Source: Melastoma dodecandrum
Taxonomy: Eukaryota > Streptophyta > Magnoliopsida > Myrtales > Melastomataceae
DNA length: 64,000 nucleotides
Assembly (NCBI GenBank): GCA_029817715.1
Contig: JARUPY010000088.1
Span: forward strand, 868,001 to 932,000
Reading direction: 5' to 3'
Shown: piece by piece, positions 23,609-32,735 of the stretch
Layout of the letters: each line of letters begins with the position of its first letter
Position numbering within the stretch: position 1 is the first letter of the stretch
Made by a program: the position numbers and the translations under genes
Notes under the pieces: generated by a model
Seen by the model: the letters and a program-made list of their open reading frames with translations, nothing else
The model's database searches: none
What the model was told of the DNA's origin: nothing

Positions 23609-26600
23609 CTACTGCCAGGCGAATCGGCTGCTCTTTCCATCGAGGAACCGATCTGTGTGCCACCCTTTTGCCCGAACTTCGCTGAGGAATGAAGGGAATA
23701 CCTCCACCACCTTCTGGTAAGCATCTTTCGCCACAGGCGCACTTGGATCGTTACCCGACTGTCCGGCCTTTGCAATGAGCGCCGCAAGTAGCCAGCCCCG
23801 TAAGGCGTCTTCACCGGTAGCACTGTGCTCGAGTACCATATCGGTGCATTTAGTACCTCGGCTCAAGATGAATTTCTCTTCCGGAAGGACTTCCTTCCAT
23901 TTATTTATCCGCGAAGGCTTGATGACATTGTGTAACGGCCTTCCGACTTTCACGTTGCCTGCGTCTTCTATGAGTCGACCAGGGAAGAGAAGGTCTTCGC
24001 GATACCTTATGTCAGCTGGGCTCGAGACTTTTCCTGTCTATCAATGAATAAGAACAAAATCTGAGAGGACAGAAAAACAACAGAATCTTATCTTGCAGTC
24101 TGCTAGTAGCCAGGATCATTACCTTGAGAAAATCAGCAACAATCATGGCCGTCCTCTGCTGATTCAATGTATTGACAGGGGCTGCACGCATCTCTTCACA
24201 AACACAGTATACATGTACAATAGATAGAAGAGGGCCCGCAATCAACTGCAATAATCAACTTGTTCAGGTTCCAGAACGACAACTAAATGACATTGACAAG
24301 GTAAAACTTCACTCCAAAATCTCCAGTCACGAGCAATAAGCAGCATGTTCTTAAATCATGTCCATTATCACCTTCTTCGAATCAACACTCGTCAAATGAG
24401 GTTCAGTGGCCTTTCATCTCACAAATTAAACCAGGCTTAGGAAATTAACGTAATCACAATGGTTTCACCACGCCATTAAACAAAGCAGGAAATCATTCTA
24501 AATAGAAAAAGCTTTTATTAAAACAGACATTTCATGACAACAAATTGTAATCCTGAACACTTCTTCGTTTTTGTACCTTGCCTTGCATCGATGAGCAGAT
24601 TGTTGATGCTAATTGGATTCCTACCCCTATGCCAACAATGTTAAACAGTGTCGAGATAGCCTCGCCCTTTGCAAAAAGATCACTCAGATTGCCTTCTTTG
24701 GCAAATGATGAATAAATTGGCAACCGAGTAGCTCTCGCTGCAACTACAGCCATTCCCTATTAAAGTTGAAAACAGAATAAAGAACTGTAACACAAACCGC
24801 ATCATTCACAGAGCTCATCAGGATAACACTGAAAAGAGGTACCTTTGCAAAATTGCCTAGCCCGGCCATTTCCAGAAAAAGTTGTGGACACAATGGAGAA
24901 AGCACTTCCAACCCCGTTCCAAAATCATACAGCACATCCGCTGATGAACATAAACATGAATTACTCCACCAAACATAAATGATGGAGAAAATACACAATA
25001 AGTAAAGCAACAGCTAGTAATATGAAACAGGATGGACAACACCAACATATACTTTTCAACAAGATATAAGCCGACCTAAAATCCTCCATCTTTTAGGTTC
25101 TGAATCCATCCTCGCTCCTAAATTGCTACATATAAGTTTACCCACGTGTTGCATTCCATCCCTCAAAATCTGCAGGAAAAAACAATTGAAAGGCCATAGA
25201 CATATTACTTTGGGAAAAGGATAAAATTACCATCTGATCACAGAAGAACAATGCAATGCTCCAATGACTGGCAGAAAAGAGTAAACTAACTTCAGGATAG
25301 TCAACTACAACAAAGTTTCTCATCCGACAACACTAAAGCAATAACAAGGGAAGGAGAAGAAGAGAAAGGGTCGGATTTCGGTACATATATTGTCGAGAAG
25401 TACTTCCAAACAGATGTTTGCAGAACAAGAAAGGAAAAGCGAATTGGTCGGCTATATTGACTTCCAAGATTCAGCGCTCAACCATAACAAATGCCCTCTG
25501 TTGATGTGTTCTTCTGTCATTCTTTCATATATTGATGATGAGTGGACTTCAGAAGAGGTAAGTAAAATGGAGTTGGGAATCGCAACTTACCCAACTAACA
25601 ACAGTAGCTTGCGCAGGAGTCGGCCGCAAACCTGCAGCAAATAAGAGGGACTGCAATAAAGTTAGCATGTAGAACAACCCAAAACTACCGATCTATTTTC
25701 ATGTCATAATAATTATTGTTCTAAAGAAAGCAATCTCTAATAATTATTGTTATCATTTCAGCCTACATCAAAGTTCGGGATAATTAATATTCTTTGATTA
25801 TCAAGCACTCGCATTATGCATGAATCTCCACATTTGAAGATTGTTTATGCTGGATACTCTTTTATACAATCAAAGAAAGACCTGAGTAGATAGAACAGAG
25901 AGGGCTGCGCTGGAAAGGTGTTGAAGAGCTCTAAATTGACTATATCGCAAGTAGCCCTCGCTCACACTGCACAAGACAAACCCTGAACTTCATCAACCAA
26001 GCAAACACTTCCAAGTGGATCATACAAAGAAAATAAAAGCATCATGATACCCAAACCAGGGATAAAGCACCACAATACATGCCCATGATTCTTGCTTGCA
26101 AACCAGACATCGTCCCTAATGTTTTTTGGAGCTAAAAGGTACCCGTAAACCTCGAATATGAGTGAAATGCTACGTCCTTAATCCTGACACTAAACTCTAA
26201 CGAATCCAAAAGCAAACATATTGACCTAACAAATGGGTGCTCATTCCATGAATTACGAAACAAGGAAACCCCTCCCTTCCCCACCTGTAGGGATACCCTG
26301 AAGGGAAGAACTTGTTGACGAATGAATCAACCACCTTATTCAAAACGGGCCTGGAGTCATCAAGCAGCCTCACCTACAACCAATGCTCAGTCCCTTACAA
26401 TCATCGCCCTCCAAATTAAAGAAAAGAGAGAAAACCAACACGCGAAAAGAAAATTCAATCGCGCGGCGGCTGGCGGAGGAACTACTTACAGAGAGTTGAC
26501 CGTCGCCCTCGAACTGGAACCTACGGGATACCGAATCCGAGGTCTCGACCCAGAAAACCGGCTGCCCATCACGGTCTTTGCCTAAAGCTTGGTCCGCGCC

Positions 26601-26624
26601 GGCGTTCCTTCTCCGGTGGACCAT
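23609..26624 (-). CDS. ROOT UVB SENSITIVE family protein (DUF647)
   Basis: Nine exons: 26624-26490, 26373-26285, 25966-25882, 25650-25591, 25169-25076, 24940-24843, 24756-24577, 24245-24123, 24037-23609. They total 1293 bases (430 residues). The DUF647 core is clear: FFPSGYPYSVSEGYLRYSQF, GLRPTPAQATVVSW, DFGTGLEVLSPLCPQLFLEM, MAVVAARATRLPIYSSFAKE, GEAISTLFNIVGIGVGIQLA. The C-terminal exon adds the GEDALRGWLLAALIAKAG stretch typical of RUS proteins. RUS proteins act in UV-B and auxin/PLP-linked root development, and the biochemical activity is not settled. Length and C-terminus point to the RUS3-like group, but I could not confirm which paralogue. No clear plastid transit peptide is visible. 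Confidence 0.88.
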
Positions 26625-27278
26625 CTTCTCCTGGTTCAGAATCGAAAATAAAAAACATCGAAAGATCGAAACTTTTCACTTCCCAAGATTCAAAAACAGG
26701 AGAAGAAATTTACCCACACATTCATGGACCGATAAACCCCTCGGCAAAAGAGAATCGCCCTCGCCCCCGACAACGTCGGCGAGAGACCAGACGAAGAAAC
26801 CAAACCTTGGAAGGAAGGTAGAAGAAATTGACGTTGTTATCCTCCTTGTCCGAATTTCAGTACTAGTCCGTCCTAAACATGTCCGAATTTTTCAATCAGA
26901 TCCTCTAAGTAAGTGAGAATCATATGTATCCATCCATAAAACAATTTATAAAATATATCGTTTAAATTTAAAATTCGTAGAATAATTTCGTATTGGAGAA
27001 AGAGAAGTGCTCGATTCCCGTTTACATAGATAAAAACAGTTGCAAAGTGTAATTATACAGTCCAAAGTTGATCTCTCCCATCACATTCACAACACCACAA
27101 AAAGTTGAGAATGATTTGAGTTGAGACAACAAGGGAAAAGGTCGAACACACCTAAAAGGAAAACAAGTCGGACACCAATTGGGATTACAACAGTGGAGAA
27201 AGAAAACAAAATCATTATCCCCTAAAACCTCGTTTTCTTCTTAATTCGTAAACGGAAAAGATGTAATGAAATGGGGAC
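26625..27278. other. intergenic region between RUS gene and PHT1 gene
   Basis: RUS 5' leader and promoter on one side, PHT1 3' UTR on the other. The ORF at 26578-26916 shows no family features. Confidence 0.5.
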
Positions 27279-28856
27279 TCAGTTCTCCTCGTTCCCGGCT
27301 TCCTGCTCTCCGGACATCTCTTCCAACGACTTGCCCTTCGATTCCGGCACGAGGAACGTGAACAGCATCCCGAGTAAGTTGATGACTCCCAGAACGATGA
27401 GTGAGTTCCTGACACCGATTCCAGCGGGGTACCCTGCGTCGGCCTTGGTGGGATCCTGGTTCTGCGCCAGGTAGAGGAACCCAAATGCTCCAACCATGGC
27501 GCCGAGCTTGCCCGATGCCGCTGAGATTCCGTGGCAGGTCGACCTCAGCCTGGCCGGGAAGATCTCGGCTGGTACGACGAATGTGGTCGCGTTGGGACCG
27601 AAGTTGGCGAAGAAGAAGGTCAGCGAGTACATGATCACGAACCCCATCCTGTTCTCCTTGTGGGTCCAGTGGTTGTAAGGGAAGGCGAGGGCGAACATGA
27701 ACACCGTCATGAAGAAGAAGCCCATGAGCTGGATCGCGAAACGGCCCATGCGGTCGATGAAAGCGACGGTGAACCAGTAACCGGGGACGGTACTGCAGAG
27801 CGCGATGAGGGTCTGGGCCCGGGCGATTCTGAATACCTCCTCGATCGCGTTCATCGTCTTGGCGGCAGGGATCCACCCGATGGCGCTGAAGATGTCCTTC
27901 TGGAAGAGGTTCTGACTGTAGAAGGCGATGTCGAGGAGGAACCAGGTGCTTGTGGTCCCGAGGAGGTGGAGCCCGTGTCGCTTGACAAATTCGCTGGAGA
28001 AGAGCCCGAAGGCGTTCGACTTGTCCTGAGCCAACTTCTCGATCTTCTGGGTCTCTGCCTCGATGTCAACCTGCAAGACCTTGGACATGTCGTTGGCCGC
28101 CTGCTTCGCATTCTTGGCAACGAGGGCCGTGTACCGGGCCGTCTCGGGCATCTTCATGCGCCAGTAGTAGGTGAGAGCGGCCGGAAGCGCACCGACCATG
28201 AGGATTATACGCCAGACGTAGTCGGCCTGGGGAACGGTGGAAGCAATGGGGTCGACCTCATAGGCGGGGGCAGGGAATCTCGCCTGGAATGCGGAGGAGA
28301 TTATGATGGCAAAGATTCCACCAGCCAGGATACCGAAACCCTGCATGGCAAACACGGCCGCGATGAACGCCCCACGAGTCTTCTTGTTGGCGTACTCGGA
28401 CATGATGGTGGCGGATAGCGGGTAGTCACCGCCGATGCCGAACCCGAGCCAGAACCGGAAGAAGCAGAGGGTCGCCATCACGGACTTGGCACTGTGGCCG
28501 AAGGAAAGACCCGACGCGACGGAGCAAAGGACCATGAGGATCAAAGTCAGCCCGTACACCTTCTTCCTCCCGAGCTTATCCCCGAGCCAGCCGAAGAAGA
28601 GCTGACCCGCGAGGGTACCACAGAGTGCGACTCCGTTGACGGCGGCAGAGACATTGGGGGGAAGAGTCCCGGGCTTGGGCGAGCCATCAACGTGGTAATA
28701 CAGCCGTCCGAGGAGCTTGGTCACGAGGGAAATGCAGAAGAGATCATAGGCATCGGTGAAGAATCCCATCCCGGCGATGATGATCGCGGTGAAGTGATAC
28801 CATTGCGTCTTGGCAACGTCGAGGGCGTTGAGGACTTCCAGCTGCTGACCCGCCAT
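27279..28856 (-). CDS. PHT1: PHT1-family high-affinity phosphate/H+ symporter
   Basis: Single-exon ORF of 525 residues, usual for PHT1. It belongs to the major facilitator superfamily with 12 predicted membrane helices and a long central cytosolic loop (about residues 235-300). Diagnostic pieces are [12 protein letters not shown] (29-40), [19 protein letters not shown] (84-102) and the PHT1 signature [13 protein letters not shown] (142-154). The C-terminal tail ends [16 protein letters not shown], matching the conserved phospho-regulated SKGKSLEE region. The protein takes up phosphate across the plasma membrane together with protons. Upstream a P1BS box lies beside the TATA box, so induction by phosphate starvation through PHR factors is inferred. 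Coding sequence is GC-rich at third positions, as in many PHT1 genes. The paralogue number is not determinable from sequence alone. Confidence 0.95.
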   Translation of the reverse strand: MAGQQLEVLNALDVAKTQWYHFTAIIIAGMGFFTDAYDLFCISLVTKLLGRLYYHVDGSPKPGTLPPNVSAAVNGVALCGTLAGQLFFGWLGDKLGRKKVYGLTLILMVLCSVASGLSFGHSAKSVMATLCFFRFWLGFGIGGDYPLSATIMSEYANKKTRGAFIAAVFAMQGFGILAGGIFAIIISSAFQARFPAPAYEVDPIASTVPQADYVWRIILMVGALPAALTYYWRMKMPETARYTALVAKNAKQAANDMSKVLQVDIEAETQKIEKLAQDKSNAFGLFSSEFVKRHGLHLLGTTSTWFLLDIAFYSQNLFQKDIFSAIGWIPAAKTMNAIEEVFRIARAQTLIALCSTVPGYWFTVAFIDRMGRFAIQLMGFFFMTVFMFALAFPYNHWTHKENRMGFVIMYSLTFFFANFGPNATTFVVPAEIFPARLRSTCHGISAASGKLGAMVGAFGFLYLAQNQDPTKADAGYPAGIGVRNSLIVLGVINLLGMLFTFLVPESKGKSLEEMSGEQEAGNEEN

Positions 28857-29186
28857 TGCAGCGAAAAAATTTCCTCAATCCCACCCCTTCCTTCTCCTCT
28901 CCTTTCCTCTGCAAGCAAATCAATAAACAAATATTCTCATCATCCGACAACCTCGGAGCCTCCGAAAAAATCCAAAAACAAGGACGCAAAGAACATGAAA
29001 TCAGACCTTTCTGATTCTCTTCCTCCTTCCGAGGCTGTCGGTTATTTCCTCGAGGGATGAAAACAACAAGGGAGGGGCGTAGTGAGAAGAGCGAGGAGGA
29101 GAATTCCCCTCCGATTGATGAAGATTGGAACGACCCCTTTTGTTCCGAACGAAGATGTGTTGTGAGATCGGGTTTGGTGGTGGGAG
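28857..29186 (-). other. 5' leader of PHT1 gene
   Basis: About 330 bases between the TATA box and the start codon, long enough to hold the 5'-UTR intron common in PHT1 genes. A good acceptor (minus TTTGCTTGCAG) lies at about 28912-28922, but I could not fix a donor. Confidence 0.4.
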
Positions 29187-29194
29187 TATTTATA
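29187..29194 (-). promoter_or_regulatory. TATA box of PHT1 gene
   Basis: TATAAATA on the minus strand, about 330 bases before the PHT1 ATG and within CCTATAAATACTCCCA. Confidence 0.6.
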
Positions 29195-29219
29195 GGTCTT
29201 TGGTTGGAATCTACTCGCA

Positions 29220-29227
29220 GCATATTC
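29220..29227 (-). promoter_or_regulatory. P1BS (PHR1-binding) element
   Basis: GCATATTC fits the palindromic consensus GNATATNC and sits 25 bases upstream of the TATA box of the phosphate transporter. MYB-CC PHR factors bind this element in phosphate-starvation genes. Confidence 0.65.
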
Positions 29228-29926
29228 TCCTTCTTATGAGAAGAAACCACTAATTAATTAAGTCATTTAATTTGATTGAATTCATTATCCTTTTTCTTTT
29301 CTTTTTTTAGTGGTGTAAGAGGAAAAGCCGGGATGATCTCCATCTCCAAATGTCCTAATCCTAATAATAATAATAATAATCAGGTTCTTCCCAACATTCT
29401 TCCTCTCCCCAATGTTATTCCTTGGAGCAATTCATCCATGCGCCATACAACATCAATAGCCCAACTTCCTTTGGATTTGACACAAAATCGTTTAATAGTC
29501 CATGGCGGCCGACTGGGTTCAGGTGCCGAGAAGCTTCAGATTACACCCCCTTTTTCATTCGAGCGATAATGTAAGAAAAACAGCCTTAGTGGGATGCCCG
29601 TTGACTTCATTTGAACCCATAACTACAACAAATAGTGGCTACGCTCGTGCTGTTTCTTCTTCATCGTGGTCATCTTACTTTCTCCACCTTTCCGAGATCA
29701 CTACAATATCTTCGAATAATAAAAAATAGGATAGCTATTACAAAAGTTTGTATAAAGTTATCGTTAAATTTGTAATAAGTGAGACATGGTTACAGTTTTG
29801 AACTGCTACTCGCGTTTTAAATTCACGACTTTCATGGGATAGAATGGAAGCATTGCTCTTCGCAATATTTTTTTAAGAATCCTAAAGTCGCAATTTATAA
29901 CCGCATATATTTTTCTAAAGTCACCG

Positions 29927-29971
29927 TTTTAAACCGCGACTTTTATGTAAAATGAAAGTCGCAGTTTAAAA
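29927..29971. repeat. inverted repeat (hairpin) with 20-base arms
   Basis: TTTTAAACCGCGACTTTTAT pairs at 18 of 20 positions with ATGAAAGTCGCAGTTTAAAA, with a 5-base loop. Related fragments (AAAGTCGCAATTTATAACCG and CGCGTTTTAAATTCACGACT) lie within the previous 150 bases, so the motif is locally repeated. Confidence 0.65.
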
Positions 29972-30201
29972 TCTCGGCTTAGGGCAATACTTAGGACTTT
30001 TTAAAAAATCTGAAACAATATTTCACAGATTTTTTTACGAATTAACATGAAGTTCGTACAAAACTCAGCTAGTACGAGTATCTTTATGATTTACGTATAT
30101 TCTTCAAATTCGATTATTTACGCGACACATCCCGAATGGAAGTTTAAGTATAATATGAACAAAACATGGTACGCCAATTTTATGTTTTAGCGAGGGCGGC
30201 C

Positions 30202-30252
30202 GCACGCCACGACAGCCCTACTAGTACTAGTACTACTGTCGTGGTGGCGTGC
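30202..30252. repeat. GC-rich inverted repeat (hairpin)
   Basis: GCACGCCACGACAG pairs with CTGTCGTGGTGGCGTGC through a 9-bp and a 7-bp stem separated by a 3-base bulge. The loop is about 20 bases and is itself a CTAGTACTAGTACT repeat. Confidence 0.6.
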
Positions 30253-30639
30253 CCACTGAACGAGTTAATGCAGCCGACATCGATGCGTAGGTCTGGTTTC
30301 CGAAATGTAGACGACGGGGGAAATTCGTGACAGTCCCAAGTGGGATCAAACATCACAAACCACGACCACGAGCAAGACCACAAACACAAAAGGCTTAAGA
30401 AGTGGGAAACACAATGAGTATGTTATGGTGAAAAAACAAAAGAAAACATCAAACTGTTAGCCGACCATTTTTACCTACCCACATGCATCAAGCCTGCTAA
30501 GATCAACTACGGCTGGCCGAGAGCGTCGACGAAGACGAATGGGTCGACGGTGGATATCGCGGACCTGTCATTATTTAGCCATGATCTTCGGTCGTGGTAA
30601 TTTACCATTGCTGCTAATGTTTCAGCAGTGATGATGACG

Positions 30640-31072
30640 TCATCGTGATGAGGGTCCGATGAAGGATAGTTGTTGTTTGTTGGGATGGACTGCCTCGAAT
30701 TTCATAGCCCACGTCCCAATCCCAATCTCGACGTACACCTTCTTCCATGACTTGACTTCCAAGTCAAGCGTCTCCTCCAGCACCTCGTCATCCAGAACGG
30801 TCCTCGATCTCGAAAACTGTGTCTTCCCCCATCCATCCATCCCCTGGCCCCGAGAATGTCATATCCTCCACTCCTCTGGGAAGTTGAGGATCGCGAGGGG
30901 ACCCCTCGTCGTGTATGCAGACCAGTCATATGCGCCCTGGCGGCCTCATCAGGGGTTGTCGAAGGTGCCCAGCCAGACACTTGCCTTGTGCCTGACGAAG
31001 TCGCGGATCGTACTTTTCCCCACGGCCTCCTCCTCCCTATCCCTGATGGTGGAGAGACCTGAGAATTTTTAA
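30640..31072 (-). pseudogene. AP2/ERF transcription factor pseudogene (ERF1-like group)
   Basis: Fragments of one AP2 domain occur in different frames on the minus strand: RRRRPWGK, IRDFVRHKASVWLGTFDNP, PDEAARA, then YDWSAYTTRGPLAILNFPEE. An acidic tail with LDDEVLEETLDLE follows. In order these match the DNA-binding domain and the C-terminal LDD-LLE motif of group IX ERFs. At least three frame changes within about 50 codons and stops between pieces show that the gene is broken. No full ORF can be read, and the N-terminal part before the AP2 domain is not recognised. Confidence 0.75.
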
Positions 31073-31576
31073 ATCAGAGGAAGGGATTCAGGGAAACGTG
31101 GGATCAAATCTGATTCATGGGATGACCCAGAATCTGGTGCAAATTCACGCATCGGATTGCTCAGGGGAAGATGGAGTGATGAGGATGAGGTCCCCCCCCC
31201 AAATGACTCCCTCCTCGATCGATACATTGGGTATGATTTTTGTAAGGCAGATGGGGCGCCTGAGGCATGAAACAAAGCGCTCTGCCACTGAGACAGATGT
31301 AGTTTGCTTTCGAGTTTTGATTGGATTGCTTGGATCGGGACGGAGGATTCTGATCGGAGGAGCTATCAGTTCCGGGTCGAAAAGTTTCTTGGGAAAGCAA
31401 AAGCAAAGAGGATTGAGAACAAGATTTTGAGTTAAACTCCATGTTCCTAAGGAATTAGACGCAGCTATTCCGTACTCATCCACGTTCGTAGACGCGAAAA
31501 TGTTACAGACACGGGAGGACTCTGTCCCTGCTCAAACCAGAGTCCAGAGAATCCCAAGTCCGAGCTCACAGTTGTT
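31073..31576. other. intergenic region between ERF relic and NEDD8 protease
   Basis: No gene is supported. A short piece resembling the 5' half of a tRNA lies at about 31262-31290 (see rejected items). Confidence 0.45.
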
Positions 31577-32323
31577 TTACTTGTGGAGGAGTTTCATGAT
31601 ATCTTCTCCCGTGATATCCAAGATTGCATCCTTGATCATCTCCCTTGCTGTCCCCTCTTCTGCCGGTTCCATTTCCTGAATCAAGGCCTCGTACCCATGA
31701 TCGCCGACCGATCCCCTTTCATCCAGGTACCAACCGCATATTATGGACGCCATGCGGATCACATGAAGCCCGCAGTCATACTTATTGAAGCCCTTCGCCG
31801 GATCCGCGGCCCACACCCTCCGGAATTCATAGGGCTTTCTCTCTCCCAGATCTTCATCGCCTTTATCCTCCATCCGCTCCATCCGCTCCAACCGAACTCG
31901 GACGTTGTCATAGATCCGCAGAGCTAACTCGAGGCTGTAATCATCGTCTTCACGAGGACTGTCGAAATGGATGAACGCCCTCTGGAACGAGTCAAACACG
32001 AGGAGGCTCCAGTGGGTATCGGGCCGCACATCAATCCTGTCCAAATCTCGGTCGTTGTTCAAGGGGAACAACACCAGATTCCCTGGGTACCGGTTGAAAT
32101 GGTAGAGGCAGTCAGCGACATCACGCGCGTTGGTGGAACGGGCAAGCCAGTATGTGACTGAGGATGGGACGAAGGAAATATCCCTCACCCCGATCGCCGA
32201 CAAGAAGCCCTGGAAGTAGAAATCGATGAGGCGGTCAGTGATGAAGCAAGGGCCTTTCAGGAATTCGAGGTCAGATCTCCGCAGTTCGAACCCATACTGC
32301 CGCCAAACCACTTCGTCTTCCAT
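31577..32323 (-). CDS. NEDP1: NEDD8-specific protease 1-like (Ulp1/C48 cysteine protease)
   Basis: Uninterrupted ORF of 248 residues. The ATG at 32323 (MEDEVVWRQYGFELRRSDLE) is chosen because the further upstream in-frame ATG would add a Gly-rich, non-conserved extension. The C48 fold is visible: FITDRLIDFYFQGF, the catalytic His in HWSLLVF (104), Asp in FIHFDSP (121) and Cys in NKYDCGLHVI (184). Enzymes of this small type process NEDD8/RUB1 precursors and remove it from non-cullin targets. The position that normally holds the oxyanion Gln, six residues before the Cys, reads Gly by eye in AKGFNKYDCG. It lies head-to-tail 412 bases downstream of ATG9 on the same strand, without sign of co-transcription. 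Confidence 0.87.
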   Translation of the reverse strand: MEDEVVWRQYGFELRRSDLEFLKGPCFITDRLIDFYFQGFLSAIGVRDISFVPSSVTYWLARSTNARDVADCLYHFNRYPGNLVLFPLNNDRDLDRIDVRPDTHWSLLVFDSFQRAFIHFDSPREDDDYSLELALRIYDNVRVRLERMERMEDKGDEDLGERKPYEFRRVWAADPAKGFNKYDCGLHVIRMASIICGWYLDERGSVGDHGYEALIQEMEPAEEGTAREMIKDAILDITGEDIMKLLHK

Positions 32324-32735
32324 CAGATCACCAAGATATGATCCCCCCCCAGCACCCCCAATCTCCTTCACATGAGCGGTGAATCCGATTCGCAACTATC
32401 TTTTTTTCGAGGATCAATATCTCTTCTTGACGTTATGGGGAGTCTGTTTTGTTAGTTCAAGTTCGTTACTAATATCTCCCTCAGGCGGGAAGATTTCGAA
32501 CAACCATACAATGGGCTAGGCCCATTAAAGCATCTAGGCCCAATGTGCCGGACTGGTGCGATGGCAAGGCCCGGCCCACTGACAAGTTTAATCCCAGTTA
32601 AATCTTACCCATTCATCTTGGACAAATCAAATTCACTATGTACAAGATTAAGGATCCTTAGAGATTTGATCCTTTTCTTTAAGTGTTACTCTCAATTGTA
32701 CTAACTAGAGAGCTTTTTATGTACAACAAAGAATT
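32324..32735. other. intergenic region between ATG9 3' end and NEDP1
   Basis: Contains the ATG9 3' UTR and the NEDP1 promoter; no ORF of note. Confidence 0.5.

Larger units (their letters stand above)
29228..30639. other. intergenic region with two hairpin-forming inverted repeats
   Basis: No gene is supported. Inverted repeats at 29927-29971 and 30202-30252 are described separately. A perfect 12-base palindrome GATGACGTCATC, a bZIP-type core, stands at 30633-30644. Confidence 0.5.

Noticed and set aside
27531..28418. 295-codon ORF on + strand opposite PHT1
   Set aside because: Antisense shadow of the GC-rich phosphate transporter; Glu/Gly/Asp-rich with no domain.
31262..31290. tRNA-like string (minus: CAGTGGCAGAGCGCTTTG)
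   Set aside because: Resembles a D-arm/A-box, but no T-arm (GGTTCGA) or matching acceptor stem follows, so it is not called a tRNA.
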